Source: JACQKD01 sp964614265 (lineage in GTDB: Bacteria > Patescibacteriota > Minisyncoccia > Phycocordibacterales > UBA918). Taken from it: DNA of 10,305 bases. The translations under genes and the position numbers were made by a program. Of the stretch, positions 1 to 6,275 are shown in pieces. Numbering within the stretch: position 1 is the first letter of the stretch; every line of letters begins with the position of its first letter. The stretch spans positions 1-10,305 of the forward strand of contig CAZTKT010000029.1 in assembly GCA_964614265.1 (NCBI GenBank). Direction: 5' to 3'. A model generated the notes under the pieces. The model had not been told where the DNA came from and searched no databases. It saw nothing but the letters and a program-made list of their open reading frames with translations.

Positions 1-84
1 AGTACTATCGTGAACAATTACCAGAGGGGTGCAGAAAGGGGTGGACTTATTCAGCTGTTTGACAGTACCCCCTGCAATTGCTAG
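1..84 (+). CDS. Possible 3' end of rplE (ribosomal protein L5), partial
   Basis: Frame 1 is open from the window edge to a TAG at 82-84 and gives 27 residues. The pattern Thr-Ile-Val, seven residues, Glu, three residues, Leu-Ile-x-Leu-Phe, then Pro four residues later resembles the C-terminal strand and helix of L5 (TIVTTAKTDEEG..LL..LG.P). L5 is also the gene expected just before rpsN in the spc operon. The match is short and loose: the run of small and basic residues in the middle is not typical, the ending (PCNC) is odd, and AGG arginine codons occur twice whereas neighbours prefer CGN. It could equally be non-coding with the real rplE ending upstream. A promoter-like sequence overlaps its last codons. 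Confidence 0.33.
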   Translation, partial: STIVNNYQRGAERGGLIQLFDSTPCNC

Positions 85-87
85 TAT
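59..87 (+). promoter_or_regulatory. Sigma70-type promoter upstream of rpsN
   Basis: A perfect -35 box TTGACA (59-64) is followed, after exactly 17 nt, by TAGTAT (82-87), a 4/6 match to the -10 consensus. Transcription would begin near 94 and give a leader of about 164 nt before rpsN. An internal promoter at this point would let S14-onward genes be expressed independently of the upstream part of the ribosomal operon. No experimental support; chance occurrence is possible but this is one of the best -35/-10 pairs in the window. Confidence 0.5.
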
Positions 88-257
88 GCGTTCGTCCATA
101 GCGTCCATTTCGAGACGAGTCAAGATGAGTCAAGGCAAGCAAGCAGAGGGGTGTCTGGTGTGTACCGAGGTATTCATCGGTGGTTGGGCGGTGTGTAGTC
201 CCTTCTGCCGGTTTCTGTCTCATGTACCCGCCTGGCACCACGGTGTGTACCGATGAC
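85..257 (+). promoter_or_regulatory. Leader / intergenic region before rpsN
   Basis: These 173 nt separate the possible L5 end from S14, an unusually large gap for an operon whose other genes are 0-37 nt apart. It contains a small hairpin (ACCGA 164-168 with TCGGT 177-181), a 12-nt direct repeat GGTGTGTACCGA at 158-169 and 242-253, and a small open frame that ends one base before the rpsN start (ATG 125-127 to TGA 254-256, 43 codons, with Cys-x2-Cys and Cys-x3-Cys pairs). None of these resembles a known ribosomal-protein leader that I can recognise. It may be a regulatory 5' UTR. Confidence 0.35.
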
Positions 258-443
258 ATGGCAAAAACATCAGTTAAAGTAAGAGCAGAGCGGACCCCGA
301 AATTTAAGAGTCGGGTCATTCGCCGTTGTTTTGCCTGCGGACGTCGACGAGGCTATCTTCGCGATTTTGGTCTCTGTCGTATTTGTTTTCGTGAGATGGC
401 GAATGAGGGGAAGATTCCTGGTATTAAGAAATCATCATGGTAA
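258..443 (+). CDS. rpsZ: 30S ribosomal protein S14, type Z
   Basis: This 61-residue protein is the short zinc-binding form of S14, a late-assembling protein of the 30S head. The four zinc ligands are Cys24, Cys27, Cys40 and Cys43, in two Cys-x2-Cys pairs around a Gly-Tyr-Leu-Arg-x-Phe-Gly-Leu segment, and the C-terminus GIKKSSW is the family signature. The ATG at 258 was chosen because it gives MAKTS, the usual start, and exactly the family length; the frame stays open upstream to 180 but that part has no S14 similarity. No Shine-Dalgarno is visible. The stop overlaps the rpsH start (ATGGTAA), which suggests translational coupling. Confidence 0.96.
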   Translation: MAKTSVKVRAERTPKFKSRVIRRCFACGRRRGYLRDFGLCRICFREMANEGKIPGIKKSSW

Positions 444-829
444 GCGACTCAGTAGGAGATTTTATTATTCGTCTGAAAAACGCAGGAGCAGTGCGTAAGG
501 AGGCGGTGTCTGTGCCGTATTCAAAGTTTCGACACGCGGTTGCCGATACACTCGTGCGAACGGGATACGTCAAGAGTGCGACAAAGCGAGGGAAGAAGGT
601 CAAGAAGACGCTCGATGTTGAGCTGTTGTACAGCAACGGTGAACATTGCATTCGTGGTGTACAGCGAGTCTCAAAGCCAGGGAGACGCATGTATGCGGGT
701 GTTGAAGACATTCGCCCAGTAAAGTTTGGTACCGGTACACTTGTGCTGTCTACGCCTACGGGCGTCATCACGGGTGAAGAGGCGCGCAAGCAACGAGTGG
801 GTGGTGAGCAGTTATTTATTATTTGGTAG
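437..829 (+). CDS. rpsH: 30S ribosomal protein S8
   Basis: S8 binds the central domain of 16S rRNA (helix 21) early in assembly of the 30S platform; in E. coli it also represses the spc operon by binding its mRNA. The 130-residue product is full length. The N-terminus has the D-x2-x-D-F-I-I-R-L-K-N-A helix typical of the family, the centre has G-V-Q-R-V-S-K-P-G-R-R-M-Y, and the end has STPTGVITGEEARKQRVGGE, which is the conserved C-terminal rRNA-binding core. The start ATG lies inside the last codons of rpsN, overlapping by 7 nt, and there is no clear ribosome binding site, so coupling to rpsN translation is likely. Confidence 0.97.
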   Translation: MVSDSVGDFIIRLKNAGAVRKEAVSVPYSKFRHAVADTLVRTGYVKSATKRGKKVKKTLDVELLYSNGEHCIRGVQRVSKPGRRMYAGVEDIRPVKFGTGTLVLSTPTGVITGEEARKQRVGGEQLFIIW

Positions 830-840
830 GTTATTACAGT

Positions 841-1377
841 ATGAGTCGTCTCGGTAAAAAACCAATCCACATTCCCGCCGGTGTCACCGCGGCCTTTGCT
901 GATGGCGTCTTGACAATGAAAGGGCCGAAGGGGGAGCTCGCACGCACGTTTACCACTGACGTGTCGCTCACTCTCTCCGGCAGTGAGATTACCCTCTTAC
1001 CTGCAGTCGAGAGCAACTACACCAGAGCGCTCTGGGGAACGTACGCGGCGCATATTTATAATATGATTCAGGGGGTCACGGAAGGATTTACCAAGAGGCT
1101 TGAAATTGAAGGTGTGGGGTACCGCGCAGAGGTGAAGGGGACCGCACTGAGTCTCATGGTCGGTTTTTCTCATCCTGTCTTGATTCCAATTCCCGCAGGT
1201 CTCACCGTTTCGGTCGAAAAGAATGTGGTGGTGATATCCGGTATTGATAAAGATATGGTTGGGCAATATGCGGCAGTGGTGCGTATCACAAAACCGCCAG
1301 AACCTTATAAAGGAAAGGGAATTCATTATGCGGGGGAATTTATCTTGCGTAAGCAGGGTAAGCGGGCGAGCGCCTAA
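841..1377 (+). CDS. rplF: 50S ribosomal protein L6
   Basis: L6 is a two-domain protein near the factor-binding site of the 50S subunit. The 178-residue product starts MSRLGKKPI and ends with PPEPYKGKGIHYAGEFILRK, the diagnostic C-terminal rRNA-binding signature. The internal repeat of the family is visible as GPKGEL (residues about 33-38) and the second-domain segment GVGYRAEV. The ATG at 841 was preferred over an in-frame ATG at 823, which would overlap rpsH and add six residues not found in L6. It lies 11 nt after the rpsH stop, with only a weak AGG upstream. Confidence 0.97.
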   Translation: MSRLGKKPIHIPAGVTAAFADGVLTMKGPKGELARTFTTDVSLTLSGSEITLLPAVESNYTRALWGTYAAHIYNMIQGVTEGFTKRLEIEGVGYRAEVKGTALSLMVGFSHPVLIPIPAGLTVSVEKNVVVISGIDKDMVGQYAAVVRITKPPEPYKGKGIHYAGEFILRKQGKRASA

Positions 1378-1392
1378 GGACGAGAGAGCTAT

Positions 1393-1743
1393 ATGAAAAC
1401 GACACTCGAAAAAACACAGAAACGAAACCGACGACATGCTCGTATTCGTGCGCGCGTGACGGGTACGGCGACTCGTCCACGTCTAGCGGTCTTTCGAAGT
1501 AACCATGCGCTCTACGCGCAGTTGATCGATGATGAGCGGGCAGTGACTCTCGCGGCGGCAGATTCACGGGTCACGAGTGGTGCCACACTGCGCGACCGAG
1601 CTGTTGCGCTCGGGGTAGTTATTGGGACAAAGGCCAAAGAGCACGGGATCACGACGGTGGTATTCGATCGGGGAGGGTTTCAGTACCAAGGGGTGATCGC
1701 GGCGTTTGCTGAGAGCGCACGTGCCGCGGGGCTCCTCTTTTAA
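1393..1743 (+). CDS. rplR: 50S ribosomal protein L18
   Basis: L18 helps bind 5S rRNA to the 50S central protuberance together with L5. The 116-residue product is of normal length. It has the basic N-terminal tail (KRNRRHARIRARV), the RPRLAVFRSN strand, the Y-A-Q-L-I-D-D segment and the closing FDRGGFQYQGVIAAFAESARAAGL, all characteristic of bacterial L18. It begins 15 nt after rplF; AAGGA and GAGAG stretches upstream of the ATG are loose Shine-Dalgarno-like sequences, among the better ones in this operon. Confidence 0.96.
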   Translation: MKTTLEKTQKRNRRHARIRARVTGTATRPRLAVFRSNHALYAQLIDDERAVTLAAADSRVTSGATLRDRAVALGVVIGTKAKEHGITTVVFDRGGFQYQGVIAAFAESARAAGLLF

Positions 1744-1780
1744 TCACGCTAATAATCCTCATTTTTATCACAAAAGTTTT

Positions 1781-2428
1781 ATGATAGACGATACTACAAC
1801 AGACGTGCCAGATATTGAGGAAGCGTTGGCAGTGGTTGCCGAGGGTATCGCTTCTGAGGAAGGGGGCGAGGAGCTCTCTGTGGTAGAAGAAGTGCCTCGC
1901 GTGACTGCTACCCCCGGGGAGCCTCCTCGTCGTAATCAGCGCCGACAGCGACGGACGACCCGTCGAGAGGAACGAGTTCGTCCAGAGTTTGATCAAAAGA
2001 TCATTAGTATTCGACGGGTGACGCGCGTGATGGCAGGCGGACGGCGTTTTAGCTTCAGTGTTGCGATTGTCGCAGGGAACAAGAAAGGTCGCGTTGGTGT
2101 GGGGATTGGGAAGGCGGGCGACACACAGCTCGCAATTGAAAAGGCATTGCGCAGTGCACGAAAAAATATGATCGATGTGCCGATGGATGCAGAACGAAAT
2201 ATCCCACATGACGTGATGATGAAATACGCGGCGAGCCAGATTATGATTCGACCGGCACCGGGGCGTGGGATTGTCGCAGGAAGCTCGGTACGTACGGTGC
2301 TTGAGCTTGCAGGGGTGAAGGATGTGACGGCAAAAGTGTTTTCTCGAAGCAAGAACAAACTCAATAATGCGCGAGCGGCGGTACAGGCACTTGCCTCTTT
2401 GCGCATGGTAGATTCCGCACAATCGTAA
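1781..2428 (+). CDS. rpsE: 30S ribosomal protein S5 with long charged N-terminal extension
   Basis: S5 sits at the mRNA entry channel of the 30S subunit and affects decoding accuracy and helicase action. The core starts near residue 69 (EFDQKIISIRRVTRVM) and continues with GGRRFSFS, the glycine-rich KKGRVGVGIGKA segment, IPHDV, the PGRGIVAG loop and VLELAGVKDV, so the fold is intact. The product is 215 residues against about 165 for typical S5. The excess is an N-terminal tail: residues 2-37 are strongly acidic, 50-66 strongly basic (arginine-rich). The ATG at 1781 follows a 37-nt AT-rich gap after rplR and no other start fits better; upstream in-frame codons overlap rplR. No Shine-Dalgarno is seen. 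Confidence 0.95.
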   Translation: MIDDTTTDVPDIEEALAVVAEGIASEEGGEELSVVEEVPRVTATPGEPPRRNQRRQRRTTRREERVRPEFDQKIISIRRVTRVMAGGRRFSFSVAIVAGNKKGRVGVGIGKAGDTQLAIEKALRSARKNMIDVPMDAERNIPHDVMMKYAASQIMIRPAPGRGIVAGSSVRTVLELAGVKDVTAKVFSRSKNKLNNARAAVQALASLRMVDSAQS

Positions 2429-2439
2429 ACTGTTTCGTT

Positions 2440-2889
2440 ATGCAATTACATCAATTACAACCAAAGACCGAACGAAAAACCGCCAGACGTATTGGTCGTG
2501 GCGGTAAGCGTGGGAAGACGTCGGGTCGTGGTATGAAAGGCCAGAAGGCGCGTACTGGTAATAGCACTCGTCCAGAAATGCGTGAATTTATCAAGAAAAT
2601 TCCAAAGCTTCGTGGCCATGGAAAGAATCGTGCACTCACGGTCAATGCAGAACGCGTGCGCCCAGTGGTGATCAACCTCGGGGTGCTCGATGGAGCGTTT
2701 GAGGTCGGTGCGACGATTACTCCAGCGACGCTTGTTGCACGGGGTCTCATCAGCCGAAGCGGCAAACGCCTGCCCACGGTTAAGATTCTGGGGAACGGGG
2801 AGCTCTCTAAACGCCTCGTTATAACCACCTGTCTCGTCTCAGAAAGTGCCCGTACAAAGATCGAGGCGCAAGGTGGTACTATACAGTAA
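2440..2889 (+). CDS. rplO: 50S ribosomal protein L15
   Basis: L15 is a late-assembling 50S protein that threads a glycine- and arginine-rich N-terminal tail into the subunit. The 149-residue product shows this tail (RRIGRGGKRGKTSGRGMKGQ, residues about 16-35), followed by a globular part with INLGVLDGAFEVGATITPATL and the closing VKILGNGELSKRLVITTCLVSESARTKI, which contains the family signature K-[IV]-L-G-x-G. It starts 11 nt after rpsE. In most bacteria rpmD (L30) lies between rpsE and rplO; there is no space for it here, in line with its known absence from CPR genomes. Confidence 0.97.
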   Translation: MQLHQLQPKTERKTARRIGRGGKRGKTSGRGMKGQKARTGNSTRPEMREFIKKIPKLRGHGKNRALTVNAERVRPVVINLGVLDGAFEVGATITPATLVARGLISRSGKRLPTVKILGNGELSKRLVITTCLVSESARTKIEAQGGTIQ

Positions 2890-2900
2890 CGAGCACAACA

Positions 2901-4172
2901 ATGAATACGTTTGTACACAAACTCAAGCTCATGGTGACTGACGCGGCAATTCGTAACCGGATTCTTTTTGTGCTCGGTGGTCTTTTGGTATTTCGCGCAC
3001 TCTCGAACGTGCCTGTACCGGGGATTGATGTACTGCGCCTTGAGGGGTTTCTTACCAATAATCAGCTTCTTGGTTTTTTTAATATTTTTTCTGGCGGAGG
3101 GTTGGCAAATCTTTCTATTGTTATGCTCGGGGTAAGCCCCTACATTACCGCGTCAATCATCATGCAGTTGTTGACGGTCATGTCACCAAAGTTGAAAGCG
3201 ATTTATACCGACGAGGGGGAGAGCGGACGGCATAGTTTTACCCAGTACACACGTCTCCTCTCACTCCCGCTAGGGGTGTTACAGGGGTTTGGATTTCTCA
3301 CTCTGTTGCAAAATCAGGGGGTGATCGTCGGTGCGTCCACCCTTTCATTTGTTACAAGCCTCATTGTGATTGTGGCCGGTTCAGCACTGTTGATGTGGAT
3401 CGCGGAGCTCATGACCGAATTTGGTATCGGCAACGGTGTGTCAATTATCATCTTCTCTGGTATTGTCGCCAACCTCCCCTCGACGGTGGGGCAACTTCTC
3501 TTTACCTTCGATATGGCACAGCTCCCCCTCTATATTGGACTTGTGGTAGCTACGTTGGTGGTGGTGTACGGGATCGTCATTATGACGGAGGCGGAACGTC
3601 CGGTGTCTATTACGTACGCCAAACAAGTACGTGGGGGACAGACCTATGGAGGTGTCTCATCGTACCTTCCGCTTCGGATCAACCAGGCGGGGGTGATCCC
3701 GATTATTTTTGCAGGGTCAATTCTCCTGTTTCCGCAGATGATTTTAAATGTGTTGCGTGGGGTGGAGTCGGCATGGATCGCACGCGCTTCTGAGCTCGTG
3801 CTCGCTTTTCTTGCGAATCAAGTATGGTATGGCATCACATATTTTGTGCTTGTCTTCCTCTTTACCTATTTCTATACGGCAGTAACATTTGATCCAGATT
3901 CGATTTCACAAAATCTCCAACGAAATGGTGCCTTCATTGCAGGGGTCCGACCGGGCACTCATACCTCGCAACATCTGGGAGCGATTATTACCCGACTAAC
4001 GCTCGTCGGGGCGTTTTTCCTTGGTATCGTGGCGATTTTACCACTCGTCATGCAAGCACTTACTGGTTTTCAGGCACTTGCGATCGGAGGTACTGCACTG
4101 TTGATTGTGGTCTCTGTCGCTCTCGAGATCGTTCGCCGTATTGATTCACAGCTCTCGATGCGGGAATATTAG
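2901..4172 (+). CDS. secY: Protein translocase subunit SecY
   Basis: SecY forms the membrane channel of the Sec translocon with SecE and SecG. The 423-residue product has about ten hydrophobic segments (roughly 21-37, 70-93, 115-138, 148-170, 178-200, 210-229, 262-283, 305-328, 363-384, 388-410). Signatures are PVPGID after the first helix, the plug region FNIFSGGGLANLSI, FGIGNGVS in helix 5, the cytoplasmic AERPVSITYAKQV loop, LPLRINQAGVIPIIFA, and DPDSISQNLQRNGAFIAGVR before helix 9. It starts 11 nt after rplO with no visible Shine-Dalgarno. Position after L15 is the universal spc-operon arrangement. Length is slightly short but nothing is missing. Confidence 0.97.
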   Translation: MNTFVHKLKLMVTDAAIRNRILFVLGGLLVFRALSNVPVPGIDVLRLEGFLTNNQLLGFFNIFSGGGLANLSIVMLGVSPYITASIIMQLLTVMSPKLKAIYTDEGESGRHSFTQYTRLLSLPLGVLQGFGFLTLLQNQGVIVGASTLSFVTSLIVIVAGSALLMWIAELMTEFGIGNGVSIIIFSGIVANLPSTVGQLLFTFDMAQLPLYIGLVVATLVVVYGIVIMTEAERPVSITYAKQVRGGQTYGGVSSYLPLRINQAGVIPIIFAGSILLFPQMILNVLRGVESAWIARASELVLAFLANQVWYGITYFVLVFLFTYFYTAVTFDPDSISQNLQRNGAFIAGVRPGTHTSQHLGAIITRLTLVGAFFLGIVAILPLVMQALTGFQALAIGGTALLIVVSVALEIVRRIDSQLSMREY

Positions 4173-4199
4173 AAGCGCGCTATACTACGGGGATACACT

Positions 4200-4796
4200 A
4201 TGTCAGGTCATCTCATCCTTCTTATAAGTGTCCCTGGTGGTGGTAAGGGTGTCTTACTTGAGTATCTCAAGGGAACAGTCCCACAGCTTACCTTTGCGGT
4301 TTCTTGCACCACGCGCACGCCACGTCCTGGGGAAGTAGAGGGCAAGAACTATTTTTTTGTTTCAAAGGAAGTCTTCCAAAATCATATCGATGCAGGAGAT
4401 TTTGTGGAGTGGGTAGAACAAGATGGTGGTCATATGTATGGTACGCTACGATCCGAATTACTTGAGCCACTGACAGAGGGAACGATCGTGGTGCGGGAAG
4501 TTGAGGTACGGGGTGCTCGTGCGATTAGAGCGCTCGTACCGCCCGAGAATCTCACAGTGATTTTTGTTGATGCGGATGGGTGGGAGGTTCTTGAGCAACG
4601 AATACAATCGCGAGCACCGATATCGGCAGAAGAACTCGCACATCGCAAAGAACGTTTTGAAACAGAACGTTTGTTTATTTCTGAGGCTGATGTCGTCGTA
4701 CACAACTATGAGGGTGCTCTCGACGAGGCAAAGCGGGAGCTCATGGTGGTGGTGCAGGGCGTCATTGCTAGGATGGAAAACACGCGAGGCGTATAG
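4200..4796 (+). CDS. Guanylate-kinase-like NMP kinase with atypical P-loop
   Basis: The 198-residue product aligns along the whole guanylate kinase family, which phosphorylates GMP to GDP with ATP. GMP-site features are present: Ser35-x2-Thr38-Arg39, Arg42-Pro-Gly-Glu45, Gly48-x2-Tyr51-x-Phe53, Glu70, and Tyr80-Gly-Thr82. A LID-like stretch RIQSRAPISAEELAHRKERF and a closing VVHNYEGALDEAK also fit. Two things are odd. The P-loop reads SVPGGGKGV (residues 10-18): the first Gly is Ser and the Ser/Thr after Lys16 is Gly, followed by Val, so it resembles the adenylate kinase form GxPGxGKGT without its Thr. The usual Asp of the ID-x-QGA strand is Glu102. It may still be the cell's Gmk, or a diverged NMP kinase. 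It begins 27 nt after secY. Confidence 0.82.
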   Translation: MSGHLILLISVPGGGKGVLLEYLKGTVPQLTFAVSCTTRTPRPGEVEGKNYFFVSKEVFQNHIDAGDFVEWVEQDGGHMYGTLRSELLEPLTEGTIVVREVEVRGARAIRALVPPENLTVIFVDADGWEVLEQRIQSRAPISAEELAHRKERFETERLFISEADVVVHNYEGALDEAKRELMVVVQGVIARMENTRGV

Positions 4797-4806
4797 TATT
4801 ACGGGT

Positions 4807-5397
4807 ATGTCTCCTCTCTCTGTCATTTTTATCGGTCCACAAGGAAGTGGAAAGGGCACACAGCTCGAGAAGCTTGAAGGGGTGGTGCGTGCGCGTGATA
4901 CGGCACAACGGGTTGTGGTGATCCAGACTGGGCGCTTGTTTCGCGCCCTTTCTCGAGCGGAGCATTATACGGGACGGCGCGTGAAAGAGGCCATTGCTTC
5001 AGGGGCACTACAACCGCTCTTCCTGACGTCAGTACTCTGGGGAGACGCGATGATCACACAGATGGATTCGACTTGTCATTTACTCATGGATGGGTTTCCG
5101 CGCACCGTTGCACAGGCGGAGATACTCGAAAGCGCCTTTCAATTTTATGAACGAAAGGAGGTGGTGGTCGTTAACTGTACGATATCAGAGGATGTCGCAC
5201 GAGCGCGGATGCAGACCCGTGCGCGAAGCGATGATACCGAAGTGGCGATTGAGGAACGTCTCCGCTTGTATCACGAAGAAACGCTACTGGTACTCGATTT
5301 CTATCGTACTCGACCGAATACGAGGGTACTTGATGTAGATGCCATACAGGCAATCGAAGAGATACACGCACGTATCCTTGCGTACCTCGGTCTGTGA
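4807..5397 (+). CDS. adk: Adenylate kinase (short-LID type), diverged
   Basis: Adk interconverts ATP+AMP and 2 ADP in the cytosol. The 196-residue product has the P-loop GPQGSGKGTQ (residues 10-19), the DGFPRT motif (95-100) that binds AMP and nucleotide, and R-x-R-x-DD (138-143) followed by IEERLRLYHEETLLVLDFY, the region following the LID. There is no zinc-type LID, so it is of the short form. The AMP-binding segment reads QTGRLFRAL where most family members have STGD-x-LR; Arg43 replaces the usual Asp. The start at 4807 gives MSPLSVIFIGP and follows the previous stop by 10 nt; the open frame further upstream overlaps the previous gene and is not part of it. adk between secY and map is a classical order. 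Confidence 0.9.
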   Translation: MSPLSVIFIGPQGSGKGTQLEKLEGVVRARDTAQRVVVIQTGRLFRALSRAEHYTGRRVKEAIASGALQPLFLTSVLWGDAMITQMDSTCHLLMDGFPRTVAQAEILESAFQFYERKEVVVVNCTISEDVARARMQTRARSDDTEVAIEERLRLYHEETLLVLDFYRTRPNTRVLDVDAIQAIEEIHARILAYLGL

Positions 5398-5417
5398 TGA
5401 TCAGTACACTGACGACA

Positions 5418-6194
5418 ATGCTTACCTATAAAACGCCAGAAGAAATAGAATACTTACGCGCGGGCGGTGCGATCCTTGCGCGAATTCTTGATGAACTATC
5501 AGCTCTCGTCGCGCCTGGAGTCTCGACCGAATATCTGAACGATGAGGCGCTCGATAAAATGGAGCGGTATGGCGTGGAGCCGGTCTTGCTTGGGTACCAT
5601 CCAGTGTTTTCGTCTCGCCCCTATCCTGCGGCGATCTGTACTTCCGTTAATGAGGTGGTGGTGCATGGTATTCCAAATGAACATCCGTATATCCTCAAAG
5701 AGGGCGACATCATTGGTATCGATATATCGGTGGGCTACAACGGTATGATTGTGGATTCGGCGCGCACGGTGGCGGTTGGGAGCATTTCTTCCGATGCACG
5801 AAAACTAATACACGTCACAAAAGAAGCCTTAACGGTGGGGATACAAGCCGCGAAGGTCGGGGGTCATGTTGGGGACATTGGTCACGCGATCGAAACATAT
5901 GTGCGACCCCACGGATATGGCATTGTGGAAGAGCTCTGTGGCCATGGGGTGGGGTATGCGGTGCACGAGGATCCTTCAGTACAAAATATTGGAAAGAAAG
6001 GAACGGGCCCCAAACTTACAGAGGGGCTCGTCCTTGCGATCGAGCCAATGCTCACGCTCGGGACAAAAGACGTCATCTTTGATGAAGAAGATGGATACAC
6101 TGTGCGAACGAAAGACGGATCACTGAGTGCCCATTTTGAGCACACGATCGTTATTCTCAAAGATGGCCCGGAAATACTGACGTTGTCTCGGTGA
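5418..6194 (+). CDS. map: Methionine aminopeptidase, type I
   Basis: Map removes the initiator methionine from nascent proteins using a dinuclear metal centre. The 258-residue product carries all metal and catalytic residues: His83 (VVVHGIPNE), Asp102 and Asp113 (IDISVGYNG...VDSART), His176 (CGHGVGYAVHEDP), Glu209 (LAIEPM) and Glu241 (HFEHTI). The start is uncertain. ATG at 5418 gives MLTYKTPEEIEYL, matching where homologues begin; GTG 5394 or ATG 5397, overlapping the adk stop, would add seven or eight residues and favour coupling. No Shine-Dalgarno helps to choose. There is no N-terminal zinc-finger extension. In many bacteria infA follows map; here the operon appears to end. Confidence 0.96.
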   Translation: MLTYKTPEEIEYLRAGGAILARILDELSALVAPGVSTEYLNDEALDKMERYGVEPVLLGYHPVFSSRPYPAAICTSVNEVVVHGIPNEHPYILKEGDIIGIDISVGYNGMIVDSARTVAVGSISSDARKLIHVTKEALTVGIQAAKVGGHVGDIGHAIETYVRPHGYGIVEELCGHGVGYAVHEDPSVQNIGKKGTGPKLTEGLVLAIEPMLTLGTKDVIFDEEDGYTVRTKDGSLSAHFEHTIVILKDGPEILTLSR

Positions 6195-6237
6195 TGTATA
6201 TGATTGGAGCGCGATATATGTTGTGTCAAAGAATCTA

Positions 6238-6266
6238 TTGAACAAAGCCATTTTTTATACTATACT
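6238..6266 (+). promoter_or_regulatory. Promoter of ndk, probably giving a leaderless mRNA
   Basis: TTGAAC (6238-6243), a 17-nt spacer and TATACT (6261-6266) form a good sigma70-type promoter in the 81-nt gap between map and ndk. A second TATACT overlaps at 6256-6261. The expected start site near 6273 lies only a few nucleotides before the ATG at 6276, so the message would have almost no 5' leader. Confidence 0.65.
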
Positions 6267-6275
6267 GCGCACATT

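Noticed and set aside
158..253. Two copies of GGTGTGTACCGA as a CRISPR or insertion-site repeat
   Set aside because: Only two short copies 84 nt apart, no spacer regularity and no mobile gene nearby.
47..319. Minus-strand open frame of 90 codons across the rpsN leader
   Set aside because: It runs into the start of S14 on the other strand and resembles no protein I know; no promoter or ribosome site for it.
1649..2422. Minus-strand open frame of 257 codons opposite rpsE
   Set aside because: Cys/His/Arg-rich shadow of the conserved S5 gene with no recognisable domain.
4181..4186. TATACT before the guanylate-kinase-like gene as a promoter
   Set aside because: No acceptable -35 at 15-19 nt upstream, and the distance to secY is only 27 nt, so read-through from the operon is simpler.
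4792..4797. TATAGT 9 nt before adk as another leaderless promoter
   Set aside because: The spacing is suggestive but it overlaps the preceding stop codon and the only -35-like TTGCTA is 21 nt away.
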